Assembly (NCBI RefSeq): GCF_002843175.1
Contig: NZ_PJEO01000050.1
Location: 62,001-126,000, forward strand
DNA length: 64,000 nt
Source: Confluentibacter flavum
GTDB lineage: Bacteria > Bacteroidota > Bacteroidia > Flavobacteriales > Flavobacteriaceae
Direction: 5' to 3'
Numbering within the stretch: position 1 is the first letter of the stretch; the number at the start of each line of letters is the position of its first letter. The position numbers and the translations under genes were made by a program. A model generated the notes under the pieces. The model was not told the DNA's origin. It did not search any database and was given only the letters and a program-made list of their open reading frames with translations. Of the stretch, positions 52,915 to 63,585 are shown in pieces.

Positions 52915-54339
52915 ATGGAATATACTAGTGTATTTGATATGTTTAAGATTGGTGTGGGGCCTTCAAGTTCCCATACACTGGGTCCATGGATTGCAGGTCG
53001 ACTTTGGATAAAAAGCTTGAAAGAAAGAGGTGTCTTGAATGATGTCTGTCAGGTAACGGTTCATCTTTACGGATCTTTAGCCCTTACTGGCAAAGGCCAT
53101 GGAACAGATTTTGCGTTAATTCTCGGACTTTCGGATGCCGATCCCGAGACAATTATGATTAGGAATGCTCACACAATTGTCGAAAATGTAAATATTTTGG
53201 GCACGTTGTTTCTGGGAGGGGATAAGGGCATTGCTTTTAATTCACAATCCAACATACTGTTCCATAAAAAATTTCTTCCTTTTCATGCCAATGGATTGAA
53301 GTTCCAAGGAATTCTTAATTCGGGAAGAAAGGTTACCAAGACCTATTATTCGATAGGTGGCGGTTTTGTGTTAGCAGCGGGTCAAATTGCTTCCAAAATT
53401 AATTTACAGACCTTCAACTCTCTTCCATTTCCTGTTAGGACGGGTGGAGAATTATTGGAATTTTGTGAACAAAAAAATCTTTCCATTTCTCAACTGGTTT
53501 TGGAAAATGAGCGTTCGCTGCGCAGCGATGCCAAGATAAATCTGAGATTTCAGGATATTTGGAGTGCCATGCTCGACTGTGTTTACATGGGGTGCCATAA
53601 TGAAGGCATCCTACCAGGAGGCCTGAATGTTAAAAGACGTGCTCCTAAAATCTATCAAAATTTAAAGAATTCTCTTAGTTATTCCAATCCACACGAATGG
53701 TTGGATACAATCCGGGCGACCCCTATGAGGTTTCGTCAGATCTTTCAATGGGTAAGTTGTTTTGCGTTGGCAGTAAATGAAGAAAATGCTTCTTTTGGAC
53801 GCGTGGTGACCGCACCTACCAATGGTAGTGCTGGTGTGATTCCGGCTGTTTTATTATACTATTTGGCCATTGAAGATCGGAGTGGAAATTTTGAGCAGAT
53901 TAAAAAATTTTATTTGGTTGCTGGAGCAATTGGAAGTATATTTAAGACTGGCGCTACAATCTCTGCGGCAATGGGGGGTTGTCAGGCAGAAATTGGCGTA
54001 TCATCGGCGATGGCGGCTGGAGGGTTAACTGAACTGATGGGGGGCAACCCTGCTCAGGTGTTGATGGCTGCCGAAATTGCTATGGAACATCATTTGGGGC
54101 TCACTTGTGACCCGATTGGAGGATTAGTACAAATTCCTTGTATAGAGCGTAATTCCATGGGGGCTATAAAGGCAATTAATGCTGCAGAACTAGCTTTGAA
54201 TTCAAATCCCAAAGAAGCTAAAGTGTCTCTTGATAAGGTTGTCGCAACAATGTGGGAGACGGCAAAAGACATGGATTCCAAGTATAAGGAAACTGCGGAA
54301 GGGGGTTTGGCAATTACAGTAGGCATGAGCGAGTGTTAA
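52915..54339 (+). CDS. sdaA: L-serine ammonia-lyase (L-serine dehydratase)
   Basis: Iron-sulfur enzyme of 474 residues that deaminates L-serine to pyruvate and ammonia. It is the single-chain (bacterial type 2) form: the beta domain starts [28 protein letters not shown], and the alpha domain has [14 protein letters not shown], then [17 protein letters not shown] and [18 protein letters not shown], whose cysteines hold the 4Fe-4S cluster. Length (about 450-475) is normal. It is unlinked to its neighbours by function. Confidence 0.95.
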   Translation: MEYTSVFDMFKIGVGPSSSHTLGPWIAGRLWIKSLKERGVLNDVCQVTVHLYGSLALTGKGHGTDFALILGLSDADPETIMIRNAHTIVENVNILGTLFLGGDKGIAFNSQSNILFHKKFLPFHANGLKFQGILNSGRKVTKTYYSIGGGFVLAAGQIASKINLQTFNSLPFPVRTGGELLEFCEQKNLSISQLVLENERSLRSDAKINLRFQDIWSAMLDCVYMGCHNEGILPGGLNVKRRAPKIYQNLKNSLSYSNPHEWLDTIRATPMRFRQIFQWVSCFALAVNEENASFGRVVTAPTNGSAGVIPAVLLYYLAIEDRSGNFEQIKKFYLVAGAIGSIFKTGATISAAMGGCQAEIGVSSAMAAGGLTELMGGNPAQVLMAAEIAMEHHLGLTCDPIGGLVQIPCIERNSMGAIKAINAAELALNSNPKEAKVSLDKVVATMWETAKDMDSKYKETAEGGLAITVGMSEC

Positions 54340-54482
54340 CTGGATTTTGGGACTTAGTTAGAAAGTATATCAACATAGAAGGACGTTCAAATGATAGTTT
54401 AAGCAATGGGTTAGGTCCCACACGTTCGTTTGCGTCACTTAAAAGATTAAGTAATTTCGCCATAAATTTAAATTAATTAAAA

Positions 54483-55487
54483 ATGAAAGAAAATATATAT
54501 CTTCCAATTTTTGTTTTTCTTTTTGTTTTTCAATCATTTTTATGGGCTCAGACTAGATTTGAATATAACTATGAGCAAATGGGGACCCAAATCGGTCTGG
54601 TATTTTATGACAAAGATCATAAAAATGCAGATTTCCTTGCGAAATTGGTTTTTAAAAGAATAGATGAATTAAATAGGATCTTTAGCAATTATCTAATCGA
54701 TAGTGAAATTAACCGACTGAGTGAGACACCATATGAAAATGTTAAAGTAAGCAAGGATCTCTTTCGGTTATTGTTTATTTCTTCGGTATACTCGCAAAAG
54801 ACTTTTGGTTCTTTTGATGTTACCCTTGGTCCGTTGATAGAACTCTGGAAAAAGGCCAAGTCAAACAAAAAAATTCCATTAAAGTCGGAAATACATTTCG
54901 CTTTAGGAAAAACTGGTCATGGCCATATGGAATTCCCAGCCGTAGACATGATAAAATTAAATAAAGAGGGTATGCAATTGGATGTTGGTGGGATTGGGAA
55001 AGGTTTTGTTGCTGATGAGATTATTGCTTTGTTGGCGAATCATGGTGTGCGAATTGCTTTAGTTGATATGGGAGGGGACATTACAGTTGGTGATCCCCCA
55101 CCAAATAAGGAATATTGGACTTTAGGTTTTAGTTTTTTTAATGAGAATGGAGAAGAGGTGTTTAATAAGTTAAAGCTCAGGAACCAGGCTGTTGCAACAT
55201 CTGGGGATCTATATCAGTATGAACTACTTGATGGTAAGCGGTATTCCCATATTATTGATCCAAAAAGTGGTATGGCCCTTAGCAATAATATTCAGGTAAC
55301 CGTAATTGCTCCCACTGGGACTATGGCGGATGCTTATGCCTCTGGAATAAGCGTATTGGACATGGTGGAAGGTGAAAAAGTGGTACGTGAAACACCTGCT
55401 TTAGAGGTCTACATTATAATGGATATGCCCAGTGCATATAAACAGTGGAACAGCAAAGGATTTTTGGATTATATACTTGAAGAGTGA
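54483..55487 (+). CDS. apbE: FAD:protein FMN transferase (ApbE)
   Basis: Flavinyltransferase of 334 residues that attaches FMN to Ser or Thr of target proteins, in the periplasm. It has a signal peptide (LPIFVFLFVFQSFLWAQ) but no lipobox, then the conserved MGTQIGLVFYD, FDVTLGPLIELW, VGGIGKGFVADEI near 179 and the metal-binding SHIIDPKSGMAL near 265, all typical. A T9SS or Nqr/Rnf target is not in the window. Its ATG is 143 bases after the sdaA stop, so a shared transcript is possible but not evident. Confidence 0.94.
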   Translation: MKENIYLPIFVFLFVFQSFLWAQTRFEYNYEQMGTQIGLVFYDKDHKNADFLAKLVFKRIDELNRIFSNYLIDSEINRLSETPYENVKVSKDLFRLLFISSVYSQKTFGSFDVTLGPLIELWKKAKSNKKIPLKSEIHFALGKTGHGHMEFPAVDMIKLNKEGMQLDVGGIGKGFVADEIIALLANHGVRIALVDMGGDITVGDPPPNKEYWTLGFSFFNENGEEVFNKLKLRNQAVATSGDLYQYELLDGKRYSHIIDPKSGMALSNNIQVTVIAPTGTMADAYASGISVLDMVEGEKVVRETPALEVYIIMDMPSAYKQWNSKGFLDYILEE

Positions 55488-55529
55488 CCACAATGATTAC
55501 TTAGGAATATCTACATTTACAGTTTGGTA

Positions 55530-56750
55530 CTATTCGCTATAGTAAGATACTTTTAAAGGATTTTGAAGGCAGTTTTTATAATATTCAATTTGTCCATATA
55601 TTTCATCCAAATCTTCTATGACTAAATAGGTATTTAATTCGTAATATTTACTACCCTTTGGGACGTGTGTAATATGGTCGTTTATCAACCTTCTATCCCA
55701 GTATCGGCCTTCATTGTCTCCAAGTGAGATTTTAGTGTGGGGATCATATAGGGGGGATGTATTCCCTTGAAGGTTAGAATTGTCATATATCAACCTTATG
55801 CTGATCAAACCATATTCATGCTCTTTATTGATAAAGCCTACCCATGATAGATTGTCTCTAAGAGGTAATTTTGTTAAGGAATCCAACTGTGGATTATTGT
55901 ACAAGGCAATATAATTTACCATGCCAGAAGTGTCGGGATAGATTATATGTGTAAAAATTTTATTTACGGTCATCTCATCATTTCGCAGTAATGTAAGTGT
56001 GACATTTTTATTTACTTGCATATTGGATGAATATGTGAAGTAAGGTAAATTGGAATAAAAAGTGTATTCCCCAGTGAGATCGATTTCTTCATACCCTTTT
56101 ACGTTTCCTGATTTAACGAAAGAAAAGAGATAGTCATTGTTTTCTGTCACTTGAGTATTTTCATTGTTCAAATGCCCAATTGTTTTATACTCTAATCCTT
56201 CTTTCTGAAAGTTGGGAGACCAATGTATATTGTTTTCATCTCTTTCGAAGAGAACATTTTTCTTTTTTAGAAACAAGGTGGACAATTGTCCATGGTATAG
56301 ACCTTCTGCCTTTTTTTCATTAGTTATGCCAAAGTTGGCCTTAAAATGGTTGTTTTCAATTGTAATGGCCATGCCTTTACCTGTAATCTTCAGGTCGGAT
56401 GATTTTGTTTTTTTTTTCGAAACGTTCACAAAAAAGGATTTCTTTTCATAGGCATTTATAGTAATAGGAAAAATATACCTACCTGCCTCCTTTCTTGATG
56501 GTGATCCATTTAGTTTTTCACCATAAATCAACTTATCAGATCCAATCTCTTCTAGAGTTATAAATTTTTCGAAATAACCTGGCAACGCAATTTGTATATA
56601 TTCAAGATTCCTTGAAATACCAGTATTTTCTTCAATGACTATTTTTATTTTCTTGGAACGGGTACCACAACTGGAGAAAAGAAACATTGCTACTAATGCA
56701 ATCGTAAAGAAGGATCTATCGGTAATTTTTAAAATATGAAATGAAAACAT
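55530..56750 (-). CDS. Lipoprotein of unknown function
   Basis: Protein of 406 residues with a lipoprotein signal: FFTIALVAMFLFSSCGTRS (lipobox FSSC). Mature part rich in beta-strands, with ENNHFKANFGI, LSWVGFINKEHEYGLISIR and GRYWDRRLINDHITHVPKGSKYYE. I recognise no family. The beta-sandwich-like character, surface anchoring and neighbours (GH172, oxidoreductase, ApbE) suggest a link to sugar handling; this is inference only. Confidence 0.75.
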   Translation of the reverse strand: MFSFHILKITDRSFFTIALVAMFLFSSCGTRSKKIKIVIEENTGISRNLEYIQIALPGYFEKFITLEEIGSDKLIYGEKLNGSPSRKEAGRYIFPITINAYEKKSFFVNVSKKKTKSSDLKITGKGMAITIENNHFKANFGITNEKKAEGLYHGQLSTLFLKKKNVLFERDENNIHWSPNFQKEGLEYKTIGHLNNENTQVTENNDYLFSFVKSGNVKGYEEIDLTGEYTFYSNLPYFTYSSNMQVNKNVTLTLLRNDEMTVNKIFTHIIYPDTSGMVNYIALYNNPQLDSLTKLPLRDNLSWVGFINKEHEYGLISIRLIYDNSNLQGNTSPLYDPHTKISLGDNEGRYWDRRLINDHITHVPKGSKYYELNTYLVIEDLDEIYGQIEYYKNCLQNPLKVSYYSE

Positions 56751-57043
56751 AAATGAACTATTATAATTTAATAAAATAAGTTAAAATAATATATATTTGA
56801 ATAAAATAAAGGTAATATATAATTTTGTTTTAAAAATGAAAGCTTTAAAAATATTTATAAATCATAAAAAAAACGTTTTTGGTTGTTCAAAATCGGGATT
56901 GTTTTATAACATGAAAAATTTACATATTAAACAGTTAATAACCAAACTTGAGATTTATTTGTTTATGAGAAAAATGACAACGACAAAGTGTCAGGGAGGA
57001 ATAGAGGAGTGGTATCTGTACAAATTTCTAATCAAAGATTGAT
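56751..57043. other. Intergenic region between divergent lipoprotein and Nramp genes
   Basis: About 290 AT-rich bases. An open frame of 81 codons (56797-57042) ends one base before the Nramp start, but its composition, lacking signals and matching no family, looks like chance. No clear promoter box is seen. Confidence 0.3.
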
Positions 57044-58270
57044 ATGGGACTCAAAAGTATTATAAAATCATTTGGACCAGGATTTATAATAGCCGCGGTG
57101 GTATTAGGGCCGGGGAGCCTTACGACAGCGGCCAAAATAGGATCTACCATTGGTTATGATTTTTTATGGGTAATCCTGATTGCTGCTATATCGATGATAG
57201 TTTATACGAACATGAGCACTCGATTTGGACTGATGCACAATAGATCTATATTAAATGTTATTTCTGAAAAATATGGAAGATGGTTGTCAATGGCCATTGG
57301 AATAAGTTCCTTTATAGCAACCTTAAGTTTTCAGTTTGGCAACAATTTAGGTGTTGGAATGGGTATGGAAACGCTTACAGGGATTAATGCTGGAATATGG
57401 CCAATAATATTTACCTTTTTGGCAATTATATTAATTTTTTACGCAAAGAATCTTTATAAGATTTTGGAAAAGATCATGATGTATGTTGTGATAATCATGA
57501 TTTTGACATTTGTTGTCAACCTTGTTTTTATCAAACCTGATATTGTGGATATCGTGAATGGCTTTGTGCCAAAACCTTTTTCAAAAGATAATTTAAGTGA
57601 ATTGGCCGCCATTGCCGGCACCACTTTTGTGCTGAATAGTGCTTTGTATCAGTCGTATTTGGTTCAGAACAAAGGTTGGGGGTTGGCGGATAAAGCCAAA
57701 GCTACAAGAGATTCAAACCTCGGTATTTTTCTATTGGCCTTAATGACTGTATTTGTTATTGCCACGGCGGCAAGTGCTCTTAAACCATTTGGAATAACGA
57801 TAAACTCCGCAAGCGATATGGCAATTCAGTTGGAAACGCTTATGGGAAGTTATGCAAAATACATTTTTGCTATCGGTTTCAGTGCTGCGGCTTTTTCTTC
57901 TCTTTTGGTCAATGCAGTGATTGGAGGTGGGTTATTATCGGATGGGTTGGGCCTAGGGCAATCTATGGAACAAAAAGTTCCCAAAATTTTTACAATGATA
58001 ATCTTATTAGTAGGCATGGGAACCGCAATGTATGTTGCCAGTGCTACAGGAAGTCCAGTCTATTCATTGATCATGGCACAGGCTTCTTCCATTATGGCGG
58101 TGCCGCTAATAGCAATAGGGTTATTTTTGGTGCTTAACAATAAAAGTATCATGGGGGAGCATACTAATTCGGGTTACCAAAATATATTATCGGTCATTGG
58201 TTTTGTATTGATTTGTATTTTGGTATATATTATGTACGATAGGTTGATAGGATATCTCAGTTCCCTTTAA
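57044..58270 (+). CDS. Nramp-like divalent metal transporter with altered metal motifs
   Basis: Integral membrane protein of 408 residues with about eleven helices, fitting the Nramp superfamily (LeuT fold). The first helix reads FGPGFIIAAVVLGPGSLTTAAKIGS; canonical Nramp has DPGN in place of GPGS, so the Asp and Asn metal ligands are lost. The sixth-helix region AGTTFVLNSALYQSYLVQ lacks the canonical MPHN. The rest, including ASDMAIQLETLMGSYAK and GGGLLSDGLG, follows the family. A different substrate, as in other Nramp-related transporters, is possible. It is the only gene of its unit. Confidence 0.85.
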   Translation: MGLKSIIKSFGPGFIIAAVVLGPGSLTTAAKIGSTIGYDFLWVILIAAISMIVYTNMSTRFGLMHNRSILNVISEKYGRWLSMAIGISSFIATLSFQFGNNLGVGMGMETLTGINAGIWPIIFTFLAIILIFYAKNLYKILEKIMMYVVIIMILTFVVNLVFIKPDIVDIVNGFVPKPFSKDNLSELAAIAGTTFVLNSALYQSYLVQNKGWGLADKAKATRDSNLGIFLLALMTVFVIATAASALKPFGITINSASDMAIQLETLMGSYAKYIFAIGFSAAAFSSLLVNAVIGGGLLSDGLGLGQSMEQKVPKIFTMIILLVGMGTAMYVASATGSPVYSLIMAQASSIMAVPLIAIGLFLVLNNKSIMGEHTNSGYQNILSVIGFVLICILVYIMYDRLIGYLSSL

Positions 58271-58403
58271 ACATTTTTGGTTTTAATTCCCCTATGCTCT
58301 GCGTCAAAATATAAAGGGAATTACTTTTTAATACCTCATATCCTTGGGGCCAGGCAGTTTATTTCAATACTAGATTTATGATGTCTGAATCTTAAACGAC
58401 TTA

Positions 58404-59177
58404 TTATGCAATGACTACCATGATGCCCGTACTCTCCAATGCTATTTTTTGTTCATTGCTGATACCACTGTCGGTAATTAAAACATTTATTTTTGATACG
58501 GGGCATATAAACGCAAGACTTCTTTTGCCTATCTTGCTGGAATCAGCAAGTACAATAATTTGTTTTGACATTTCTATCATAGTTCCGTTTAGGTGGGCTT
58601 CTTCCACATTGGGTGTGGATAGGCCATAATCTACATCAAGGCCATCTATTCCCAAGAATAATTTGTCACAAAAATAATTTCTAATATTTCGTTCGGCAGG
58701 TGTACCTATTAACGAAAAGGATTTGTTCCTAAGAAAACCACCAGGGATTATGACTTGTATATTGCTATTGTTATGTATTTGATTTACAACATTTAGTGCA
58801 TTGGTTATGACTGTTAAATCAACTTTATTAGTAAGATTCCTAACAAGTTGCATCACAGTTGTGCCCGAATCAATCATTATAGTATCACCTTCATTGACAA
58901 ATTCCGCTGCTTTTAAACCAATTAATTGTTTTTTCTTAATATTAATTTTATTCTTTTCATGAATATTATGATCAACACCTACAGGGTCTATCTTTAAAGC
59001 TCCTCCTCTCGCTCTAATCAAAACATTTTTGTTCTCTAGTTGAGCCAAATCGTTTCTTATGGTGACCTCACTAACATCAAACTTTTTTGCTAGTTCACTA
59101 ATATCAACTTTGCCATTTTGATCAAGTTCTTGGACTATGGTGAATCTTCGATCGACTGTTTTTTTTTTTTTTTGCAT
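58404..59177 (-). CDS. DeoR/GlpR family transcriptional regulator
   Basis: Regulator of 257 residues with an amino-terminal winged helix (RFTIVQELDQNGKVDISELAKKFDVSEVTIRNDLAQLE, about 11-50), then a DeoR-type sugar-phosphate sensor domain with NEGDTIMIDSGTTVMQLV near 95 and IILADSSKIGKRSLA near 215. Members respond to phosphorylated sugars. The coding start contains a run of 15 A residues (complement of 59159-59173) in codons 2-7, coding MQKKKKT. Which genes it controls is not shown; the nearest plus-strand genes are the Nramp-like and VCBS genes. Confidence 0.92.
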   Translation of the reverse strand: MQKKKKTVDRRFTIVQELDQNGKVDISELAKKFDVSEVTIRNDLAQLENKNVLIRARGGALKIDPVGVDHNIHEKNKINIKKKQLIGLKAAEFVNEGDTIMIDSGTTVMQLVRNLTNKVDLTVITNALNVVNQIHNNSNIQVIIPGGFLRNKSFSLIGTPAERNIRNYFCDKLFLGIDGLDVDYGLSTPNVEEAHLNGTMIEMSKQIIVLADSSKIGKRSLAFICPVSKINVLITDSGISNEQKIALESTGIMVVIA

Positions 59178-59792
59178 AGATATGAAGTATTGAATTGAAC
59201 TATATAAAATTAATTGCTTCTAATAATCAAAGATAATTATAATTGTGATATACAAAAAAAAACAGCTAAATAAAATTTATTCTTTCAAAAGCTTTCTTTT
59301 TCATTATTTTTCATTATTTTTATTATTAATAAAGTTAAAAAAACTTATATTTATAAACTAAAATGTGTTTTATATATAACAGTCGGTATTATTTTAATGA
59401 TTTAAATGTTAATACCAATTGATTCCGAATTTAGCCAAACTTGTTTTGATTAATATGATAATAATTATTCTAGGGATAAAATAAATATTTGATTTAGTAA
59501 TCATTGATTCAATAGTCGTGAAAATTAAGATTTTGATTGTTGTGGCTTAAATGTTTGTATGCAACTATATAATTCAACAAGAATTTATCAATAATGAAGT
59601 TAGCACGAGACTGAAGGCTGAATATTTAGGTAGGCTTATTTGGCGTCCAAAGATTCTAAATATTTAAAAATTTAATGATTTTTAGTAGTCGCTAGTTGGT
59701 TCTTTTCCTGATTTCAGTCTAGTGAGAGATGTATTGTGAGGGTTGTTAGTAGGTTCCTCGTTCTTTATTATAACCAATTTAATTATATATAC
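59178..59792. other. Gene-free region between deoR and the VCBS gene
   Basis: About 615 AT-rich bases between divergent genes. No credible reading frame, RNA or repeat is seen beyond simple ATT runs near 59300-59330. An in-frame GTG/ATG extension of the VCBS gene back to 59736 lacks any signal-peptide character. Confidence 0.35.
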
Positions 59793-62700
59793 ATGAGAAT
59801 TTCTTTTTCAATTTTTCTTTTTATGGCTTTATTTTGTTCATGCCAAAAAGCGACCTCCGATAAAAAATTCACCCTTCTAACATCTGCTGAGACAGGTGTC
59901 AATTTCCAAAATATTTTAAAGGAAACAGAAGAATTTAATGTCTTGGAATATGCGTACCTATTTAATGGTGGAGGTGTATCAATTGGTGATGTAAACAACG
60001 ATGGGCTTCCAGATATTTATTTTACAGGTAATATGGTGGGAAGCCATTTGTATATCAATAAAGGTGGATTTAAATTTGAGGAGGTTGCAAAAGAGGCAGG
60101 TGTTTTTGCTGAGGGACTTTGGAACACGGGCACCACAATGGCTGATGTTAATGGTGATGGTTTACTGGACATTTATGTTTGTAGATCAACTGCAAAGGAT
60201 CAGGAAAAAAGAAAAAATCTACTTTTTATCAATAACGGAGACCTTACGTTTACTGAAAGGGCGTCCGAGTATGGAGTTGACAATTCAGGTTATTCCACTC
60301 AGGCCTCTTTTTTTGATTATGATAATGACGGGGATCTTGATCTATATGTACTCAACCATTCGACCCAGGAATATGCGGGCCTAGGTCAAATAACCGCGAC
60401 TTACAAGAATATGAGGAATGATGCCTTTTCGGATAAATTATACGAAAATGTGGATGGTCATTTCATTGATGTAAGTGATAAAGCAGGTTTGATTTCCAAT
60501 GTTCTTGGATTTGGTCTGGGGATTGCAATTTCTGACATCAACAACGATGGCTGGCAGGATATCTATATATCTAACGACTTTAATGAGCAGGATTACTTAT
60601 ACATCAACAATAAGAATGGAACCTTTACGGAGCGGTTGGAAGAATTCATAGGGCATACCTCTTTTTTTTCAATGGGTTCCGATATTGCGGATATCAATAA
60701 CGATGGCCATATGGATATTATGACACTGGATATGCTTCCAGAGGGGAATTATCGTCAAAAAATGGTGTCAGGACCTGATAATTATGACAAATATAGTCTT
60801 CTTGCCAAAGCTGGTTTTTACAATCAAAGCATGCGTAATATGCTACACTTAAACAACCAAGGACAATTTTTTTCAGAAATAGGGCAGTTCTCTGGAATTT
60901 CTAATACTGATTGGAGTTGGTCTTCACTTTGTATGGATCTGGATAATGATGGCTTTAAGGATTTCTTTATAACCAACGGGTATAAAAGAGACTTTACCAA
61001 TATGGATTTTATGAACTATGCGGTGAATGAAAAACTAAAGGAAAATAAAACAGGAAAAAAGACCACGATGCTTGAATTGCTGGAACACCTTCCTTCAACC
61101 ATCGTACAAAACTATACTTATAAAAACAATGGAGACCTAACATTTAAAAAAGTTAATGCTGATTGGGGAATGGATCAGGAATCCCTGTCTAATGGTGCAG
61201 CCTATGCGGATTTGGACAATGATGGCGATTTGGACCTGGTAGTCAATAACATTGATGGGAAAGCTTTTGTTTATAGGAACAATACCCAAATTTTTGACAA
61301 TAACAATTTTTTAAGGATTAAGTTGATGGGGGAAGGGATGAATACTTTTGGAATTGGTGCGAAGGTAATGTTGGAAGTAGAGGGTAGGGTCCTCACACAG
61401 GAAGTTATGCCGACTAGGGGATTTCAGTCATCAGTAGATTATACATTGGTCTTCGGTCTTGGTAAGTCCAATAATATAAGCCAAGTAAAGGTAATGTGGC
61501 CCGACGGTAGGGTTCAGATCATTGAAGATTTGAAAGCTAACCAGACCTTAGTATTGAAACAAAATGAATCCTATACCCAACAACCACGGAAAATTGAGAA
61601 ATTAGAACCGTATTTTGTGAATGTCCCAACTGAAACAATTTTGGATTTTGTGCATTATGAGAACTCCTATAACGATTTTATACGCGAGCGACTGTTACCA
61701 CAAAAGCTTTCCACACAGGGGCCAAGAATTGCCAAAGCCGATGTGAATAATGATGGATTAGAGGATGTTTTTATAGGGGGTTCTAAAGGAAGCTCTGGTA
61801 AGATTTTTTTGCAGACAACTTCTGGCACCTTCAAGGAATTGAAGCAGAATGCTTTGGTGCAGGATAGTGGTTGCGAAGATTTAGATGCGCTTTTTTTTGA
61901 TGCGGATAACGATGGTGATATGGATCTATATGTTGTGAGTGGTGGTTCCGAATATGAAATGGATGCACCTGAACTTCAAGACAGATTATACTTAAACAAT
62001 GGAAAAGGAATTTTCACAAAAGGTCTTACAAACCTTCCTGTTATGCTCTACAGTGGGTCTTGTGTCAAATCTAGTGATTTTGATGGGGATGGAGATGTTG
62101 ACCTGTTCGTAGGTGGCAGACTGGTACCAGGCAAATATCCCACCACTCCTAGGAGTTATATTTTGGAGAATGATGGAAATGGTCATTTTGTGGATGTAAC
62201 AAAGAAAATGAATAAGGGCCTTGAAAATCCTGGAATGGTGACCGATGCAATATGGAGCGATTTTAATGGTGACGGTAGGGATGATCTTATTATTGTGGGA
62301 GAGTTTATGGGCATTAGAATGTTTCAAAATTCCGTCAACCAATTTTTAGAGATTACAGATAGGGAAGGGGTAGACAATTCCCAAGGATGGTGGAATAGTA
62401 TTGAAGAAGGTGACTTTGACCAAGATGGTGATATGGATTATATAATTGGTAACCTAGGGTTGAATTCCCAGTTAAAAGCATCCCTTTCTGAGCCAGTAAC
62501 CTTATTTGCAAAGGATTTCGATGAAAACGGTTCCATTGATCCCATTTTATGTTCTTATATCTTAGGGGAAAACTATCCGGTATTTTCAAAGGACGATCTA
62601 TTAGGACAATTGAGTAAACTCAAAAGCAGGTATGTAAATTATTCTGACTATGCAGATAAAAAGATAACGGACATATTCAGTGAAGAAGACTTAAAGGGCT

Positions 62701-63095
62701 CGCATATTCTAAAAGCAACCAATTTTGAAACAAGCTATTTAGAAAATCTTGGGGATAATAGGTTTCAGCTAAGCGCTCTACCTTATACTGCCCAGTTCTC
62801 CCCAATATATGGCATCCTTGTTAGGGATTTTAATAAAGATGGCTATCTGGATATTCTATTTGGAGGAAATTTCTTTGGATCAAGGGTGAAATATGGACGT
62901 TATGATGCCAACAAAGGACTTTTAATGTTGGGTAACGGAAGCGGTCAGTTCCAAACTGTGGATAATTTGGAAAGTGGACTACGAATTGAAGGAGAGTTAA
63001 GGGATATTTTGGATGTGCGGATGGCCAATAATACTCAATTGCTAATCTTTGCCATGAACAATGGAAAATTGAAAATATATAAAAGCAATCGTTAG
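59793..63095 (+). CDS. VCBS/FG-GAP repeat lipoprotein with ASPIC/UnbV domain
   Basis: Surface-type protein of 1,100 residues. The ATG at 59793 gives a lipoprotein signal (SFSIFLFMALFCSCQK); the open frame to 59736 adds unrelated residues. It contains many calcium-loop repeats (for example DVNNDGLPDIYFTGN, DYDNDGDLDLYVLN and DINNDGHMDIMTLD) that build beta-propellers in the VCBS/FG-GAP class. A CRTAC1/ASPIC-UnbV domain lies in the middle: FGIGAKVMLEVEGRVL, then VFGLGKSNNISQVKVMWPDGR. Such proteins in Bacteroidota commonly accompany SusC/SusD loci, but none is within the window. Role in binding or adhesion is inferred. Confidence 0.92.
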   Translation: MRISFSIFLFMALFCSCQKATSDKKFTLLTSAETGVNFQNILKETEEFNVLEYAYLFNGGGVSIGDVNNDGLPDIYFTGNMVGSHLYINKGGFKFEEVAKEAGVFAEGLWNTGTTMADVNGDGLLDIYVCRSTAKDQEKRKNLLFINNGDLTFTERASEYGVDNSGYSTQASFFDYDNDGDLDLYVLNHSTQEYAGLGQITATYKNMRNDAFSDKLYENVDGHFIDVSDKAGLISNVLGFGLGIAISDINNDGWQDIYISNDFNEQDYLYINNKNGTFTERLEEFIGHTSFFSMGSDIADINNDGHMDIMTLDMLPEGNYRQKMVSGPDNYDKYSLLAKAGFYNQSMRNMLHLNNQGQFFSEIGQFSGISNTDWSWSSLCMDLDNDGFKDFFITNGYKRDFTNMDFMNYAVNEKLKENKTGKKTTMLELLEHLPSTIVQNYTYKNNGDLTFKKVNADWGMDQESLSNGAAYADLDNDGDLDLVVNNIDGKAFVYRNNTQIFDNNNFLRIKLMGEGMNTFGIGAKVMLEVEGRVLTQEVMPTRGFQSSVDYTLVFGLGKSNNISQVKVMWPDGRVQIIEDLKANQTLVLKQNESYTQQPRKIEKLEPYFVNVPTETILDFVHYENSYNDFIRERLLPQKLSTQGPRIAKADVNNDGLEDVFIGGSKGSSGKIFLQTTSGTFKELKQNALVQDSGCEDLDALFFDADNDGDMDLYVVSGGSEYEMDAPELQDRLYLNNGKGIFTKGLTNLPVMLYSGSCVKSSDFDGDGDVDLFVGGRLVPGKYPTTPRSYILENDGNGHFVDVTKKMNKGLENPGMVTDAIWSDFNGDGRDDLIIVGEFMGIRMFQNSVNQFLEITDREGVDNSQGWWNSIEEGDFDQDGDMDYIIGNLGLNSQLKASLSEPVTLFAKDFDENGSIDPILCSYILGENYPVFSKDDLLGQLSKLKSRYVNYSDYADKKITDIFSEEDLKGSHILKATNFETSYLENLGDNRFQLSALPYTAQFSPIYGILVRDFNKDGYLDILFGGNFFGSRVKYGRYDANKGLLMLGNGSGQFQTVDNLESGLRIEGELRDILDVRMANNTQLLIFAMNNGKLKIYKSNR

Positions 63096-63585
63096 AAATA
63101 TAAGGGATTGTATGGTTTTCTACAACAAGATTTGCATGTCTGTAAACAATTATAAAACAGTAAAAGTAGAGACCAATTTTTTGTTATTTGTATTTATCAG
63201 ATCCTTTCTTCATCGTTGACATTTATCAATAAATGTGTAATTTAAAAAACAGAATGACTTTTATTTAGAGTAAATTCTTTTTTCTAATTATTAAAGTCTG
63301 ATTTTGGTGATGTTTAGACACTGATGATTGTCGGCTAATTTTTGAAATCCTTCTTTATCAATAAATATAAGGATTTTTTTACGGTATGGTCTAAGTAGTA
63401 GTTTTATATAATGATAATCAATTGAGACTTTTTTTTAAATTAGAATAATACCTGTGGTTTTGATACATGGCATTATTTGCTTGTATGAAAATGTTAAATA
63501 TCCTTGGCGATTGTAAATCATTTAATAAGCCATGATAGTTTATTGATGAATGATTGAAGAGGAACTTGTCAAAAAATAATCGGCT
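63096..63585. other. Intergenic region before the EamA fragment
   Basis: About 490 AT-rich bases between convergent genes. No gene, RNA, clear terminator or repeat was recognised. Confidence 0.35.

Noticed and set aside
56797-57042. 81-codon open frame upstream of the Nramp-like gene
   Set aside because: It has AT-rich, Lys/Ile-heavy composition, no recognisable motif and spans the promoter region of the next gene, so it is more likely a chance frame.
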